DNA of 64,000 nucleotides. It comes from Paramylibacter ulvae (GTDB lineage: Bacteria > Pseudomonadota > Alphaproteobacteria > Rhodobacterales > Rhodobacteraceae). The notes below the pieces were generated by a model. The model was not told the DNA's origin. It did not search any database and was given only the letters and a program-made list of their open reading frames with translations. The position numbers and the translations under genes are program-made. The stretch is from the NCBI RefSeq assembly GCF_014652655.1, contig NZ_BMZF01000002.1, positions 310,001 through 374,000 of the forward strand. The letters run 5' to 3'. Shown one piece after another: positions 36,101-46,547 of the stretch; positions within the stretch are counted from its first letter, which is position 1, and each line of letters starts with the position of its first letter.

Positions 36101-36970
36101 TTATGCGCGCACGAGTTTTTCATATGATTCTGCGATGTCACGCGCCATTGCGCCGACTTCAAAATTGTAATCACCGATTTGCCCAACAGGGGTCACTTCG
36201 GCGGCAGTGCCCGTTAACCAGCATTGTTCAAAACCTTCTAATTCTTCAGGCATGATGTGGCGCACATGGGTTTTGATGCCTTTTTCTTTCAGCATATCAA
36301 TCACCGTTTGGCGGGTTAATCCGTTCAAGAAACAATCGGGGTCTGGTGTGTGGACCTCGCCGTTTTTCACAAAGAAAAGGTTTGCACCCGTCGCCTCTGC
36401 CACATAACCGCGATGATCGAACATCATGGCGTCGGAACAGCCCTTTGCCTCGGCCTGATGTTTGGCCATTGTACAGATCATATAAAGGCCAGAAGCCTTT
36501 GCAAAACAAGGGATTGTTTCGGGGCTGGGGCGTTTCCATTTGGAAATATCCAGCTTGGCACCCTTCATTTTGGCATCACCATAATATGCGCCCCATTCCC
36601 ACGCGGCCACGGCCATGCGCACTGGGTTTGCTTGCGATGCGACACCCATATCGGTGCCTGAACCACGCCATGCCAATACGCGCACATAGGCATCGGTTAA
36701 ACCATTGGCCTGCATCACTTCGTATTTGGCGGCTTCGATTTCATCAACAGTGTATGGAATTGGCACATCAATATATTCGCCAGATTTCAACAGACGTTCG
36801 GAATGCAGACAGCTTTTAAAGATTTTACCGTTATACGCACGTTCACCTTCAAATACAGATGATGCATAGTGCATTGCATGGGTCAACAAATGCACATTCG
36901 CATCGCGCCAATCCACCAGCTTTCCGTCCATCCAAATTTTACCGTCACGATCATCATAAGCACCGGCCAT
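36101..36970 (-). CDS. ilvE: Branched-chain amino acid aminotransferase
   Basis: The 289-residue PLP enzyme performs the last step of Val, Leu and Ile synthesis. The class IV features are the N-terminal HAMHYASSVFEGERAYNG, the catalytic Lys in CFAKASGLYM near residue 158, and VAEATGANLFFVKNG, LNGLTRQTVIDM and CWLTGTAAEVTPV further on. A near-perfect AGGAGG ribosome site precedes the ATG. Divergent from petP. Confidence 0.94.
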   Translation of the reverse strand: MAGAYDDRDGKIWMDGKLVDWRDANVHLLTHAMHYASSVFEGERAYNGKIFKSCLHSERLLKSGEYIDVPIPYTVDEIEAAKYEVMQANGLTDAYVRVLAWRGSGTDMGVASQANPVRMAVAAWEWGAYYGDAKMKGAKLDISKWKRPSPETIPCFAKASGLYMICTMAKHQAEAKGCSDAMMFDHRGYVAEATGANLFFVKNGEVHTPDPDCFLNGLTRQTVIDMLKEKGIKTHVRHIMPEELEGFEQCWLTGTAAEVTPVGQIGDYNFEVGAMARDIAESYEKLVRA

Positions 36971-37124
36971 GGTATCCTCCTAACAAGATAACTTTATAAA
37001 TGTTTCGCAATTAAGGCCGCTTCGGTCATAATATTGCGTAAAACCAAGAATCAGCTAGCATTTGATTCTTGGAATGTCAACAATACTGACATAAAGTGAT
37101 GAAAAACAGGGCAGGATGAAAACC

Positions 37125-37628
37125 ATGCAAGATGGCAACGTGACCAGCGGCAACCACGGCGAAGATCTTTTGTTCCTCACGGATGATAATCTGTTGCAGG
37201 GGATCGAGCTGATGTTTTTTGCTTACAAGGGCTTTACATCAGACCCTGACAAGATTTTGCAAAATTATACCTATGGTCGTGCGCACCATCGCGCAGTGCA
37301 TTTTATTAACCGCAAGCGCGGCATTACGGTGAACAACTTGTTAGATATCCTTGGCGTGACGAAACAATCTTTGAACAGGGTCTTGCGTCAATTGGTCGAT
37401 GATGGTCTGGTTGAAAGCCGTATTGGCACCACAGATCGTCGCCAACGTAATTTATACCTGACCCAAAAGGGTAAGGATTTGGAACAAGAATTGTCCGATG
37501 CGCAACGCGTGCGTATGCGAGCGGCATTTCGTGATGCTGGCCCTGATGCGGTGCGTGGGTTTCGCGCCGTGTTGGAAAATATGATGGACCCCGAAATGCG
37601 CAAACGTGTGCAAGGTTTGAAAGGATAA
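37125..37628 (+). CDS. petP: MarR family transcriptional regulator (PetP-like)
   Basis: The roughly 167-residue protein has the MarR winged helix: YGRAHHRAVHFINRKRGITVNNLLDILGVTKQSLNRVLRQLVDDGLVESRIGTTDRRQRNLYLT. Its position between ilvE and an OmpR-type response regulator, 2 nt apart from the latter, is that of petP in Rhodobacter. I chose the ATG at 37125 because AGGA sits 8 nt before it; an ATG at 37116 is too close to that site. Confidence 0.85.
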   Translation: MQDGNVTSGNHGEDLLFLTDDNLLQGIELMFFAYKGFTSDPDKILQNYTYGRAHHRAVHFINRKRGITVNNLLDILGVTKQSLNRVLRQLVDDGLVESRIGTTDRRQRNLYLTQKGKDLEQELSDAQRVRMRAAFRDAGPDAVRGFRAVLENMMDPEMRKRVQGLKG

Positions 37629-37630
37629 CA

Positions 37631-38332
37631 ATGGATCAACCAGACGCACATATTTTGATCGTTGATGATGACGAGCGCATTCGCGGTTTGCTGCAAAAAT
37701 TTTTGGCGCGCCACGGTTACTGGGTGAGCGCGGCACGCGATGCGGCCCATGCCCGGCGTTTGCTGGAAGGGTTGGAATTTGATCTGATCGTGATGGATGT
37801 GATGATGCCAGGCGAAGATGGTGTTACATTGACCAGAAGCTTGCGCGAAACGCTGACCACGCCGATTTTGCTGCTCACGGCTAAGGGTGAAAGCAATGAA
37901 CGCATCATGGGGTTGGAAGCAGGGGCAGATGATTACCTGACCAAACCGTTCGAGCCCAAGGAATTGGTGCTGCGTATCAACGCGATTTTGCGCCGTATAC
38001 CATCCGATGAACAACGAGACGAACCGCCAAAGACGCTTCATATGGGTGAAATTCGTTATGACATTTCACGCGGCGAATTATGGCATGGTGAAAGCCTTGT
38101 ACGCCTGACCGCAACAGAGGGTGCGTTAATGCGCATTTTTTCCACCATGCCCCACAGCCCTGTCAGCCGTAATAAACTGGTCGAAGATTTGGCACGCGAT
38201 GGTGTGACCAGCCAAGAACGTGCGGTGGATGTGCAAATCACCCGCCTGCGTCGTAAAATTGAAGCCGATCCAAAAGCGCCGCGATATCTGCAAACTGTGC
38301 GTGGTGCTGGTTATATGTTGGCGCCTGATTAA
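37631..38332 (+). CDS. petR: OmpR-type response regulator (PetR-like)
   Basis: The 233-residue protein has a receiver domain (acidic pocket DDD at 12-14, phosphorylation site Asp56 in VMDVMMPGEDG, Lys in TKPFEPKEL) and a C-terminal winged helix (RLTATEGALMRIF...VDVQITRLRRKIE...QTVRGAGYML). In Rhodobacter the petP-petR pair precedes the bc1 genes and is needed for growth; no petABC genes are seen here. No histidine kinase lies next to it. It is coupled to petP (2 nt) and followed 3 nt later by the HDAC-like gene. Confidence 0.9.
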   Translation: MDQPDAHILIVDDDERIRGLLQKFLARHGYWVSAARDAAHARRLLEGLEFDLIVMDVMMPGEDGVTLTRSLRETLTTPILLLTAKGESNERIMGLEAGADDYLTKPFEPKELVLRINAILRRIPSDEQRDEPPKTLHMGEIRYDISRGELWHGESLVRLTATEGALMRIFSTMPHSPVSRNKLVEDLARDGVTSQERAVDVQITRLRRKIEADPKAPRYLQTVRGAGYMLAPD

Positions 38333-38335
38333 ATC

Positions 38336-39271
38336 ATGACAACGGCATTGATCACCCATCCCGATGGATTGAGACACGAAACGCCAATCGGTCACCCCGA
38401 ACAGGTGGCGCGGCTACAAGCGATTTATGATGCGCTAGGATCTGCGGAATTTGATGCATTGTTCCGGCTGGAATCAGAACTGGGAACCGATGAACAGGTG
38501 TTGTTGGCCCATCCCGCCACACATCTGAGCGCAATCAAATCTGCATCACCAGCAACAGGAACCATTTCACTGGACGCTGATACGCATATGTCAGCAGGCA
38601 GTTTGGACGCCGCCTTGCGCGGTGTTGGTGGTATTTGCCAAGCTGTGAATATGGTAATGTCAGGTGACGCAGGCAATGCATTTTGCGCCATGCGACCACC
38701 AGGACACCATGCGGAAAAAACAACGCCAATGGGGTTTTGCTTGTTTGGCAATGTGGCGATTGCTGCGAAACACGCATTGGAAAACCATGGCCTGAAACGT
38801 GTGGCGATTGTGGATTTTGATGTGCACCACGGTAATGGCACCCAAGATTTGGTCTGGGATGATGAACGTATTTTGTTTGTATCAACCCATCAAATGCCGC
38901 TCTACCCTGGTACGGGGTATCCCCACGAGGTGGGCGCGCATGGGAACGTATTGAACATTCCTATTGAAACGGGCGCAACGGGTGCGGCGCTGCATGCCGC
39001 GATGAACGATCAGATATTGCCAGCATTGATCGCGCACCAACCCGAAATGTTGTTTATCTCTGCGGGGTTTGATGCTCATCGCGATGATCCATTGGCGGGT
39101 TTAAACTTTGAAACAGAAGACTTTGCCATTGCAACGCGCAGCCTGTGTGATTTTGCACGCGATCACTGTTCGGGTCGCCTTGTATCAACATTGGAAGGCG
39201 GGTATGATCTGCGCGCATTGGCACAGTCTTGTGCCGCACATATTCGTGTTTTGATGGAGTACAGTAAATGA
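38336..39271 (+). CDS. Histone-deacetylase-like amidohydrolase
   Basis: The 311-residue enzyme belongs to the class II HDAC/acetylpolyamine amidohydrolase group. Visible are PPGHHAEKTTPMGFCLFGN (catalytic His pair), VDFDVHHGNGTQDL (zinc Asp and His), STHQMPLYPGTG, and SAGFDAHRDDPLAGL (zinc Asp). The substrate in bacteria is not settled: acetylated amines or acetyl-lysine. The gene is coupled to xseB by an ATGA overlap. Confidence 0.9.
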   Translation: MTTALITHPDGLRHETPIGHPEQVARLQAIYDALGSAEFDALFRLESELGTDEQVLLAHPATHLSAIKSASPATGTISLDADTHMSAGSLDAALRGVGGICQAVNMVMSGDAGNAFCAMRPPGHHAEKTTPMGFCLFGNVAIAAKHALENHGLKRVAIVDFDVHHGNGTQDLVWDDERILFVSTHQMPLYPGTGYPHEVGAHGNVLNIPIETGATGAALHAAMNDQILPALIAHQPEMLFISAGFDAHRDDPLAGLNFETEDFAIATRSLCDFARDHCSGRLVSTLEGGYDLRALAQSCAAHIRVLMEYSK

Positions 39272-39507
39272 CACAAACACCCGTCGCAGAAATGTCGTTT
39301 GAACAGGCGATGCAAGAACTGGAAACATTGGTGACACAGCTTGAAGGCAGCCAAGTCGCACTGGACGATTCAATCAAGCTTTATGAACGTGGCGCAGAGT
39401 TGAAAAAACATTGCGAAGACAAATTGAAATCTGCCGAAGAAAAAGTAGCGAAAATTACATTCGGGGCGGATGGGAAACCAAACGGCCTGACCGCTGCGGA
39501 CGAGTAA
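39268..39507 (+). CDS. xseB: Exodeoxyribonuclease VII small subunit
   Basis: The 79-residue subunit has the usual SFEQAMQELETLVTQLEGSQVALDDSIKLYERGAELKKHCEDKL helix pair. It partners XseA, which is encoded elsewhere. It starts within the HDAC-like stop and ends 5 nt before the ispA start. Confidence 0.94.
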   Translation: MTQTPVAEMSFEQAMQELETLVTQLEGSQVALDDSIKLYERGAELKKHCEDKLKSAEEKVAKITFGADGKPNGLTAADE

Positions 39508-39512
39508 TCATT

Positions 39513-40388
39513 GTGTCCGAGGAATTTGCAACAAAGCTAAAAGAAACCGCTCGATTGGTTGAATTGGAATTGGATCGTATCCTGCCAACACCCGACGGTA
39601 ATCCGCTGGGTGAACCCATGCGCCATGCTGTTTTGAACGGTGGCAAACGATTGCGTGCCTATCTGGTGATGGAAAGTGCCAAAATGTTTGGCGTGGATAA
39701 TAAAAAGGCGGTCGCGGTCGCGTCGGCAATTGAATGTATGCATGCCTATTCATTGGTGCATGATGATTTGCCGTGCATGGATGATGATGATCTGCGCCGT
39801 GGGCAACCGACCGTACATGTGAAATGGGATCAGGCCACCGCCGTTTTGGTTGGTGACGCATTACAAACATTCGCATTCGAAATTCTGGGTGGTTTGAACA
39901 CTAGCGCCGAGGTGCGTGTAACCCTGATGACAACCTTGGCCAAGGCCGCAGGTGCAAATGGTATGGTCTTGGGGCAGGTCCAAGATATCGCCGCTGAAAC
40001 CGCACGTAAAAAATTGAACCTTGAACAGATTGCCCAATTACAGGCCAACAAAACGGGGGCGTTGATTGAATGGTCCGCCACCGCTGGTGCAATGATCGGG
40101 CGCCAATACATTGGCCCGTTGGTCGAATATGCCGCCGCATTGGGGCAGGCGTTTCAAATTGTTGATGATATTTTGGATGTCGAAGGCGACGCAAATACCG
40201 CAGGTAAACGTTTGAAAAAAGATGCCGCCGCGGGCAAGGCCACGTTCGTGTCATTGTTGGGGCTGGATGGGGCGAAAGCGCGCGCCGCCGAATTGATCAA
40301 CACAGCGAATACCGCACTTGCCCCATATGGTGCATCAGCGGATCCGCTGCGTCACGTCGCCCAATTCGTTTTACATCGCGACATGTGA
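39513..40388 (+). CDS. ispA: Polyprenyl diphosphate synthase (farnesyl/geranylgeranyl type)
   Basis: The 291-residue enzyme condenses IPP with allylic diphosphates. First Asp-rich motif [19 protein letters not shown] (near residue 85), second motif DDILDVEGD, the [10 protein letters not shown] block and the KxxxALI-like [11 protein letters not shown] segment are present. The GTG at 39513 is the right start; an upstream frame extension overlaps xseB. Between xseB and dxs, as in many alphaproteobacteria, it supplies precursor for quinones and carotenoids. Confidence 0.92.
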   Translation: MSEEFATKLKETARLVELELDRILPTPDGNPLGEPMRHAVLNGGKRLRAYLVMESAKMFGVDNKKAVAVASAIECMHAYSLVHDDLPCMDDDDLRRGQPTVHVKWDQATAVLVGDALQTFAFEILGGLNTSAEVRVTLMTTLAKAAGANGMVLGQVQDIAAETARKKLNLEQIAQLQANKTGALIEWSATAGAMIGRQYIGPLVEYAAALGQAFQIVDDILDVEGDANTAGKRLKKDAAAGKATFVSLLGLDGAKARAAELINTANTALAPYGASADPLRHVAQFVLHRDM

Positions 40389-40416
40389 TAGTATCCATAA
40401 AACCAAAGGTAACCAC

Positions 40417-42345
40417 ATGACCGCCACTGGCCCCGATACACCCCTGCTTGATCAGGTAAATACACCCGAAGACATGAAAAAGTTTTCGGATGCACAGCTG
40501 CGCCAATTGGCGGACGAATTGCGCCAAGAAACAATTTCAGTCGTGTCGCAAACGGGGGGGCATTTGGGCGCTGGGCTGGGTGTTGTGGAATTGACCACGG
40601 CCATTCACGCGGTGTTTGATACGCCCAAGGATCGTTTGATTTGGGACGTCAGCCATCAATGCTATCCCCATAAAATTCTGACAGGTCGGCGTGATCGAAT
40701 GCTGAGTCTTCGACAGGCTGACGGGTTATCTGGTTTTACAAAACGTAGCGAAAGCGCGTTTGATCCATTTGGCGCGGCGCATAGTTCAACCTCAATTTCC
40801 GCAGCACTCGGGTTTGCTGTCGCACGTGATTTGGGCGGCGCGCCCGAACATGGGTTGGGTGATGCAATTGCTGTAATCGGTGATGGGGCACTATCCGCTG
40901 GTATGGCGTATGAGGCGATGAACAACGCGGGGCATCTGGGCAAACGTTTGATCGTGATTTTGAACGATAATGAAATGTCGATTGCTCCACCCGTTGGGGC
41001 GATGTCGTCCTATTTGTCAAAACTATACGCTGGTGAACCGTTTCAAGAACTTAAGGCCGCGGCCAAAGGTGCGGTATCGTTATTGCCCCACCCACTCCAA
41101 GATGGTGCAAAACGCGCCAAAGATATGTTGAAACATATGACCGTAGGCGGCACGTTGTTTGAACAGCTTGGTTTTTCTTATGTCGGGCCGATTGATGGTC
41201 ATGACATGGATCAGCTGTTGAATGTTTTGCGCACTGTCAAAGATCGCGCAACGGGGCCGATGTTAATCCACGCAATCACGCAAAAAGGCAAGGGTTATGC
41301 CCCTGCCGAAGCATCGGATGATAAATATCACGGTGTTGCCAAATTTGATGTGATTTCTGGCAAACAGAAAAAAACACCATCGAATGCGCCAAGCTACACC
41401 AAAGTGTTCGCGCAAAGTTTGATCAAACAGGCGGAACAGGACGACAAGGTTGTTGCTGTCACTGCCGCGATGCCTGATGGCACTGGGCTTGATCTTTTCG
41501 CTGAACGGTTCCCTTCGCGCACGTTTGATGTGGGCATTGCCGAACAACATGCGGTAACGTTTTGTGCGGGCATGGCAGCGGGCGGATTGAAACCCGTTTG
41601 CGCGCTTTATTCCACATTCCTGCAACGCGGTTACGATCAGGTCGTGCATGATGTGGCGTTGCAACGCTTGCCCGTGCGGTTCGCAATTGATCGCGCTGGA
41701 TTGGTTGGCGCGGATGGCGCAACCCATGCGGGCAGCTTTGATATCGCGTTCCTTGCGAACCTGCCCGATATGGTGGTGATGGCCGCCGCGGACGAGGCGG
41801 AATTGGTGCATATGGTGGCAACATCCCTGTCAATCAATGATCGGCCATCTGCGTTTCGTTTCCCACGCGGTGCTGGTGTTGGTATCGATTTACCTGAAAC
41901 GGGTGAAGTGTTGGAAATCGGCAAAGGCCGCATTGTGCAATCGGGTGCTCGCGTTGCAATCCTATCGTTTGGTGCGCGCCTGCAAGAGGTGCAAAAAGCC
42001 GCTGAAAAATTGGAAACACGCGGGCTTCGCCCAACTATCGCCGATGCGCGTTTTGCCAAACCATTGGATCGCGATTTGATTTTGGATCTGGCCGCAAGCC
42101 ACGAAGCATTGATCACGATCGAAGAAGGAAGCGTTGGCGGATTCGGCAGCCATGTCATGCAGTTATTGGCGGATGAGGGCGCATTGGATCACGGATTGAA
42201 AATCCGTTCCATGGTATTCCCAGATACATTTATTGACCAAGACACGCCTGAAAAAATGTATGCGTCCGCTGGCATGTGCGCCCCAGAGATCGAGTCAAAG
42301 GTACTGGAAACGCTGGGCATCAGTCAAATCGCCAAACGCGGTTAA
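40417..42345 (+). CDS. dxs: 1-deoxy-D-xylulose-5-phosphate synthase
   Basis: The 642-residue thiamine-diphosphate enzyme starts the MEP route to isoprenoids. Visible are [55 protein letters not shown] (ThDP/Mg site), the transketolase central domain with [17 protein letters not shown], and the C-terminal domain with [12 protein letters not shown]. The ATG at 40417 follows AAGG; longer in-frame starts overlap ispA. Its stop shares TTAA with the opposite methyltransferase gene. Confidence 0.96.
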   Translation: MTATGPDTPLLDQVNTPEDMKKFSDAQLRQLADELRQETISVVSQTGGHLGAGLGVVELTTAIHAVFDTPKDRLIWDVSHQCYPHKILTGRRDRMLSLRQADGLSGFTKRSESAFDPFGAAHSSTSISAALGFAVARDLGGAPEHGLGDAIAVIGDGALSAGMAYEAMNNAGHLGKRLIVILNDNEMSIAPPVGAMSSYLSKLYAGEPFQELKAAAKGAVSLLPHPLQDGAKRAKDMLKHMTVGGTLFEQLGFSYVGPIDGHDMDQLLNVLRTVKDRATGPMLIHAITQKGKGYAPAEASDDKYHGVAKFDVISGKQKKTPSNAPSYTKVFAQSLIKQAEQDDKVVAVTAAMPDGTGLDLFAERFPSRTFDVGIAEQHAVTFCAGMAAGGLKPVCALYSTFLQRGYDQVVHDVALQRLPVRFAIDRAGLVGADGATHAGSFDIAFLANLPDMVVMAAADEAELVHMVATSLSINDRPSAFRFPRGAGVGIDLPETGEVLEIGKGRIVQSGARVAILSFGARLQEVQKAAEKLETRGLRPTIADARFAKPLDRDLILDLAASHEALITIEEGSVGGFGSHVMQLLADEGALDHGLKIRSMVFPDTFIDQDTPEKMYASAGMCAPEIESKVLETLGISQIAKRG

Positions 42346-43571
42346 TCCCGCGTAAACTGCGCCACTAATTCCACATGAGATGACCAGCGGAATTGATCAA
42401 CCACTTGTACCCAATCTAATTGGAACCCCGCGCGGCACAATAATTTTGCATCGCGTGAAAACGTGGCGGGGTTACAGGACACAAAGGCCACATGTTTGAT
42501 GTTGGATTTTGCCAATTCTTGGGTTTGGGATAATGCGCCTGCGCGCGGTGGGTCAATAATTGCCGCGTCGAACTTGCTCAATTCATCTGGTAAGTATGGC
42601 CGCGCATATAAATCACGCACCTCTGAAGTTACGGTTTTTAAACCAGTCGCACCACGCCATCCCGCATCAAGTGCTCGGATCATGCTCGCGGATCCTTCGA
42701 CGGCGTGAACCTCTGCAAATTTCGCCGCGTTCAGTGCGAATGTGCCACAACCAGAAAACAGATCAATCACGCGTTTGGCAGGGCCAACCGCCGATAGTGC
42801 CGCATCGACCAGCGTTTTTTCACCGTGGTGCGTGGCCTGTAGAAACGCATCACTTGGGGGGATCACGGCAGCGGTGCCAAATGTTTGCACGGGTGGTGCG
42901 GATTGTACCACCACTTCGCCGTTCCACGTGATGCGGGCAAAGCCGTGTTTGTCGGCTATCCCGCCAAGCGCGGCGGATTGTTCAATGTTTAATTCTTTGC
43001 CTTCGGTCACATCAATGTCCAACCCGTTTGCGGTGTTGGTTGTGGCAATGCGTAGGGGTGTTTTGCGCGATGCCCCGATCATAACCAATTCTTTCATTCC
43101 AACAAATCCCGACATCAAAGCGGGTTCAACCAAATGGCATTCGGTGATTTCGATCAATGTGTCAGTGCCGCGCGCAAAAAAACCGATCATCGCACCCTTT
43201 TTCCCACGCCGACCTGTAAATGTTGCACGGCGGCGGCTTGCGGTTGGGGATGTGGCGATAGGGCGAAATATCGGCGATAACCCTTCCAATTCCAGAACGG
43301 TTTGAACTTGGTGTTGTTTCCAATTGGCAACGAATGCATCACTGGCATGTTGTAACGCGCAACCGCCACAGGTTTTGAAATGGCGACAGGGTGCTTTGAC
43401 GCGGGCTTCGACAGGCTCCAATATCCGTGCCTTGGCAATTTCATCGCCACTCACTTCGCCCTCGACCAATTCACCAGGCAGGCTAAATGGAACAAAAATA
43501 TCCATGCCATGTAGGCTAGAAACTCCGTTCCCTTGGTGACCAAGTTTTTCGATGCGAAGTGTCTGTACCAT
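42342..43571 (-). CDS. RNA m5U methyltransferase (TrmA/RlmC/RlmD family)
   Basis: The 409-residue protein has a short TRAM-like N-terminal part, a four-Cys iron-sulfur site ([14 protein letters not shown]), the SAM-binding block [17 protein letters not shown], and the catalytic Cys in [16 protein letters not shown]. In this family it makes 5-methyluridine in 23S rRNA; whether it is RlmD- or RlmC-like cannot be told here. I chose [14 protein letters not shown] at 43571, 2 nt after the LysE stop. Confidence 0.92.
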   Translation of the reverse strand: MVQTLRIEKLGHQGNGVSSLHGMDIFVPFSLPGELVEGEVSGDEIAKARILEPVEARVKAPCRHFKTCGGCALQHASDAFVANWKQHQVQTVLELEGLSPIFRPIATSPTASRRRATFTGRRGKKGAMIGFFARGTDTLIEITECHLVEPALMSGFVGMKELVMIGASRKTPLRIATTNTANGLDIDVTEGKELNIEQSAALGGIADKHGFARITWNGEVVVQSAPPVQTFGTAAVIPPSDAFLQATHHGEKTLVDAALSAVGPAKRVIDLFSGCGTFALNAAKFAEVHAVEGSASMIRALDAGWRGATGLKTVTSEVRDLYARPYLPDELSKFDAAIIDPPRAGALSQTQELAKSNIKHVAFVSCNPATFSRDAKLLCRAGFQLDWVQVVDQFRWSSHVELVAQFTRD

Positions 43572-43573
43572 GT

Positions 43574-44146
43574 TTAGCCCAATATTAACAAAATTGTTGC
43601 AGCCAATAATACCGCCATCACGATGCGAAATACAAACCACGCTTCGTCGGTTTTCAACAACCGCGATAATAAATCACCAGAGTATGTCCAGAATAAACAA
43701 ACCCCCAGATTGATCCCCGAAAACGCGAGGCCAAGGGTAATCGCCTGATCGATCGGTGTCAGATGCGTAACATATGCCGCACCCGCAATCGCCACTGCCC
43801 AAACCTTGGGGTTGACCCATTGGAACAAAACCGCCTGTGAAAACGTAAATGGTTTCACGGATTCTGGGGTGTGGTGTTTGGCGCTACGCAACAACGCAAA
43901 GGCCATCCATAAAATCCACCCCGCCGCGATCAGTTTCAGCATAAATTCCAATTGTGGTGCTGCCTGTAGAATTGTTCCCAAACCTAATCCAGTTGCACCG
44001 CCGATGATACCAACGCCCAGCACCACACCAAACAGATGGGGCAAGGTTTTTCGCATGCCAAAATTCGCGCCAGATGCGGTCAACATAATGACATTTGGTC
44101 CAGGGCTAAACAAACCCAGAAAAATAAAAATGAGCAGTGCGGTCAT
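43574..44146 (-). CDS. LysE family exporter (first of a tandem pair)
   Basis: A 190-residue inner-membrane protein with about five to six helices. The N-terminal LFSPGPNVIMLTASGANFGMRKTLPHLFGVVLG is the LysE/RhtB pattern (PGP in the first loop), and FQWVNPKVWAVAIAGAAY follows in the centre. Export of amino acids is the likely role; the substrate is unknown. It overlaps the second LysE gene by ATGA, and the two are diverged paralogues. Confidence 0.9.
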   Translation of the reverse strand: MTALLIFIFLGLFSPGPNVIMLTASGANFGMRKTLPHLFGVVLGVGIIGGATGLGLGTILQAAPQLEFMLKLIAAGWILWMAFALLRSAKHHTPESVKPFTFSQAVLFQWVNPKVWAVAIAGAAYVTHLTPIDQAITLGLAFSGINLGVCLFWTYSGDLLSRLLKTDEAWFVFRIVMAVLLAATILLILG

Positions 44147-44751
44147 GATCCAAGCTTTGCTTTGGCGATCAAAACAATGGAAAATACCAACAGCCCCGCC
44201 ATAGTATATTTGAATATTTTCACCCGTGTATCATTGGTGAGCCAGCGTTGCATCGCGGTGCCAAACAATGTCCAGCCACTTGCCGATGTGAAGCCGACGA
44301 ACACAAAAACGCTTGCGATTGTAAGCGCGCTAACCAATGCGTTTTGGGGCGCGATGAATTGGCTGGTGATGCTGATCGCCATGACCCAACCCTTGGGATT
44401 GATCCATTGAAATGCGGCACTTTGAAAAAATGTGAACGGTTTATCAGCGGATTTGCTCGGGTCGGGTTTGCCAGCGGTTGCAACCTTGTACGCGAACCAT
44501 AACAGAACAATGATGCCAATCGCGCGCAACCCTTCGCGCAAAACTGCGCTTTGTTGGAATAACGCGCCAAGGCCAAAGGCTATGCAAAACACCATGAACG
44601 GAAAACCCAATCCGATGCCAGCGATATGGGGCATGGTTTTCCCAAATCCAAAACGCGCCGCTGAATTGGCAACAAGCGTATTGTTCGGGCCGGGTGTCCA
44701 GCCTGCCACCATCGCGATGGTGAACAAGGATACCAATGATTCAAAGCTCAT
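44143..44751 (-). CDS. LysE family exporter (second of a tandem pair)
   Basis: A 202-residue inner-membrane protein with the same layout: GWTPGPNNTLVANSAARFGFGKTMPHIAGIGLG near the N-terminus and FQWINPKGWVMAISITSQF in the centre. The shared WxNPK motif shows common descent with the neighbour. Its 5' end overlaps the 3' end of cca by 11 nt, so it is likely co-transcribed with cca. Confidence 0.9.
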   Translation of the reverse strand: MSFESLVSLFTIAMVAGWTPGPNNTLVANSAARFGFGKTMPHIAGIGLGFPFMVFCIAFGLGALFQQSAVLREGLRAIGIIVLLWFAYKVATAGKPDPSKSADKPFTFFQSAAFQWINPKGWVMAISITSQFIAPQNALVSALTIASVFVFVGFTSASGWTLFGTAMQRWLTNDTRVKIFKYTMAGLLVFSIVLIAKAKLGS

Positions 44752-45889
44752 TTAACAATTCCTGTTTGGTCATGGTGAAGCGCGACTGTATCCAACGGCG
44801 TTCTAATTTTCGAAGCGCATTGCCCAGCGATTTTCCCTGAAGTTGGTCTGACAGGTCTGTTGATTTAATCGGAAATACGACCTCATTGGCCAAGGCAATG
44901 TTTTCACGCAATTTCTTGGGCGGCACAGATTCCAACGACGCGGCAAGGATTAATGCAGCAGAATATGCAAGTGTCGCTCCATAACGATAGGCGGCCGCAT
45001 GTGGTGGCGGGTTGTTATCCAGCAATTTTATCAAATTGATACGCTGGTTTTCATCCTTGCGTGACAGGCGTAAATCTTGGGCATCACGGGTTAAACATAC
45101 CAGCCGTGCTATCCAATTTGGTGCAACATCAAATTGCTGTTCCAGATGAATAAGGGGGGCCAAAAATTGATGCTGAGCACCCTTGATGGTTTGCGCCAAT
45201 ACGCCAGATTGCGCCATTGCCGCGACCGCTGGGGCGGGGTTGGGCGCAGATAGCAATTTTGAAACCTCGCCTCCAACACGTTCACGCGACAGGTTTTGCA
45301 AACCGTCCAACCCACGCGCACAGGCCGCCAGACCTTCGGCATCAATGCCATTATTGATATCGCCATACCATGCTGTAAATCTAAAAAACCGCAAGATACG
45401 TAGGTAATCCTCTGCGATGCGTTGATCGGGGCCATCGATAAAACGCACATGGCGCGCCAGCAAATCGGGCAACCCGTTCAGAGGATCAGTAACTTTGCCA
45501 CTCTGATCCGCATAAATTGCGTTCATGGTAAAATCACGCCGCCGCGCATCGTCAATAATGTTATCTGCATATGCAACTATTGCGCGCCGCCCATCGGTTG
45601 CGATGTCTTTGCGAAATGTCGTGATTTCATAGGCATCGCCACCAATTACGATCGTGACGGTTCCATGATCGATCCCTGTTGGGATCGATTTTATGCCCGC
45701 CGCTGTTGCAATTTTCACGACCGCATCAGGATGCGCGTTCGTTGATATATCGATGTCGCTGGCCGGTTCGTTAAGCAGGGCATTACGCACACAGCCGCCG
45801 ACAAAATACGCCTCGTAACCCGCACCTGTTAACAGGGTCATAACCGTCCGGGTGTTTTGTTGATTCAGCCAATCCGCACTAATATGCAT
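44741..45889 (-). CDS. cca: CCA tRNA nucleotidyltransferase
   Basis: The 382-residue class II nucleotidyltransferase adds or repairs the 3' CCA of tRNAs. Catalytic core: YFVGGCVRNALLNEPASDIDISTNAHP with the DxD, RRDFTMNAIYAD and the GPDQRIAEDYLRILRFFRFTAWYG block. There is no HD domain at the C-terminus. It overlaps the Nudix gene upstream by 11 nt. Confidence 0.94.
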   Translation of the reverse strand: MHISADWLNQQNTRTVMTLLTGAGYEAYFVGGCVRNALLNEPASDIDISTNAHPDAVVKIATAAGIKSIPTGIDHGTVTIVIGGDAYEITTFRKDIATDGRRAIVAYADNIIDDARRRDFTMNAIYADQSGKVTDPLNGLPDLLARHVRFIDGPDQRIAEDYLRILRFFRFTAWYGDINNGIDAEGLAACARGLDGLQNLSRERVGGEVSKLLSAPNPAPAVAAMAQSGVLAQTIKGAQHQFLAPLIHLEQQFDVAPNWIARLVCLTRDAQDLRLSRKDENQRINLIKLLDNNPPPHAAAYRYGATLAYSAALILAASLESVPPKKLRENIALANEVVFPIKSTDLSDQLQGKSLGNALRKLERRWIQSRFTMTKQELLNEL

Positions 45890-46499
45890 CTGATTTTTCC
45901 ATCACATGCGCCAGCATTCGTAACATTCGTGCGGTGGCGCCCCATATGTAATACGGGCCATATGGAACCGTGAAATATTTGCGATCCTGCCCGTTCCAAC
46001 GCCGCCCTTGAATTTGAAAACTGTTAGGATTTAGCAAATGGTTCAGGGGAACTGTAAATATTTCCGCAACTTCACCGACCTCTCGGCGGTATTCAATCGG
46101 ATCGGTGATGAGCCCCACATAGGGTGTGACCATAAACGCGGTAATGGTTTGGTGTTGGGGTAGCGTGCCCAAAATTTCAACCGAACTGGGTGGCAAACCG
46201 ATTTCTTCGTTTGCCTCGCGCAGGGCCGCATTTAACGTTGTGCCATCGCTTTTGTCGACCTTTCCACCAGGAAAAGCGATTTGCCCAGGGTGGTGTTTCA
46301 GCGCAGATGAGCGTTTGGTCAATATCACCGACCAATGATCATTTTCCCGATGAATGGGAACCAAAACAGCGGCATCGCGCAGTTTTGGGTTTGGCGGGCG
46401 CAATTCAGGGTGCAGATCAAAATCCGTGGTCAACGCAATTGGCGCCGCTTTTCCCAAAGCCGCGCGCAATTTCATTTCTGTTTGTTGCAAGTGATCCAT
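45879..46499 (-). CDS. CoA pyrophosphatase-type Nudix hydrolase
   Basis: The 206-residue enzyme has the UPF0035/CoA-type N-terminal signature VILTKRSSALKHHPGQIAFPGGKVDKSD and the Nudix box with REANEEIGLPP. These enzymes cleave CoA or related dinucleotide pyrophosphates. It is placed immediately before cca, a usual partner in alphaproteobacteria. Confidence 0.9.
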   Translation of the reverse strand: MDHLQQTEMKLRAALGKAAPIALTTDFDLHPELRPPNPKLRDAAVLVPIHRENDHWSVILTKRSSALKHHPGQIAFPGGKVDKSDGTTLNAALREANEEIGLPPSSVEILGTLPQHQTITAFMVTPYVGLITDPIEYRREVGEVAEIFTVPLNHLLNPNSFQIQGRRWNGQDRKYFTVPYGPYYIWGATARMLRMLAHVMEKSDAY

Positions 46500-46547
46500 T
46501 ACGCCAAGTTCATGGCGCAGCGTCGCGCCACGCGCAAGCCTGAATCG

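Noticed and set aside
37388-38041. Minus-strand open frame of 217 codons across petP/petR
   Set aside because: It is the antisense of two clear regulator genes and has no family features.
41263-41811. Minus-strand open frame of 182 codons inside dxs
   Set aside because: Antisense of a full-length conserved enzyme gene; no supporting motif.
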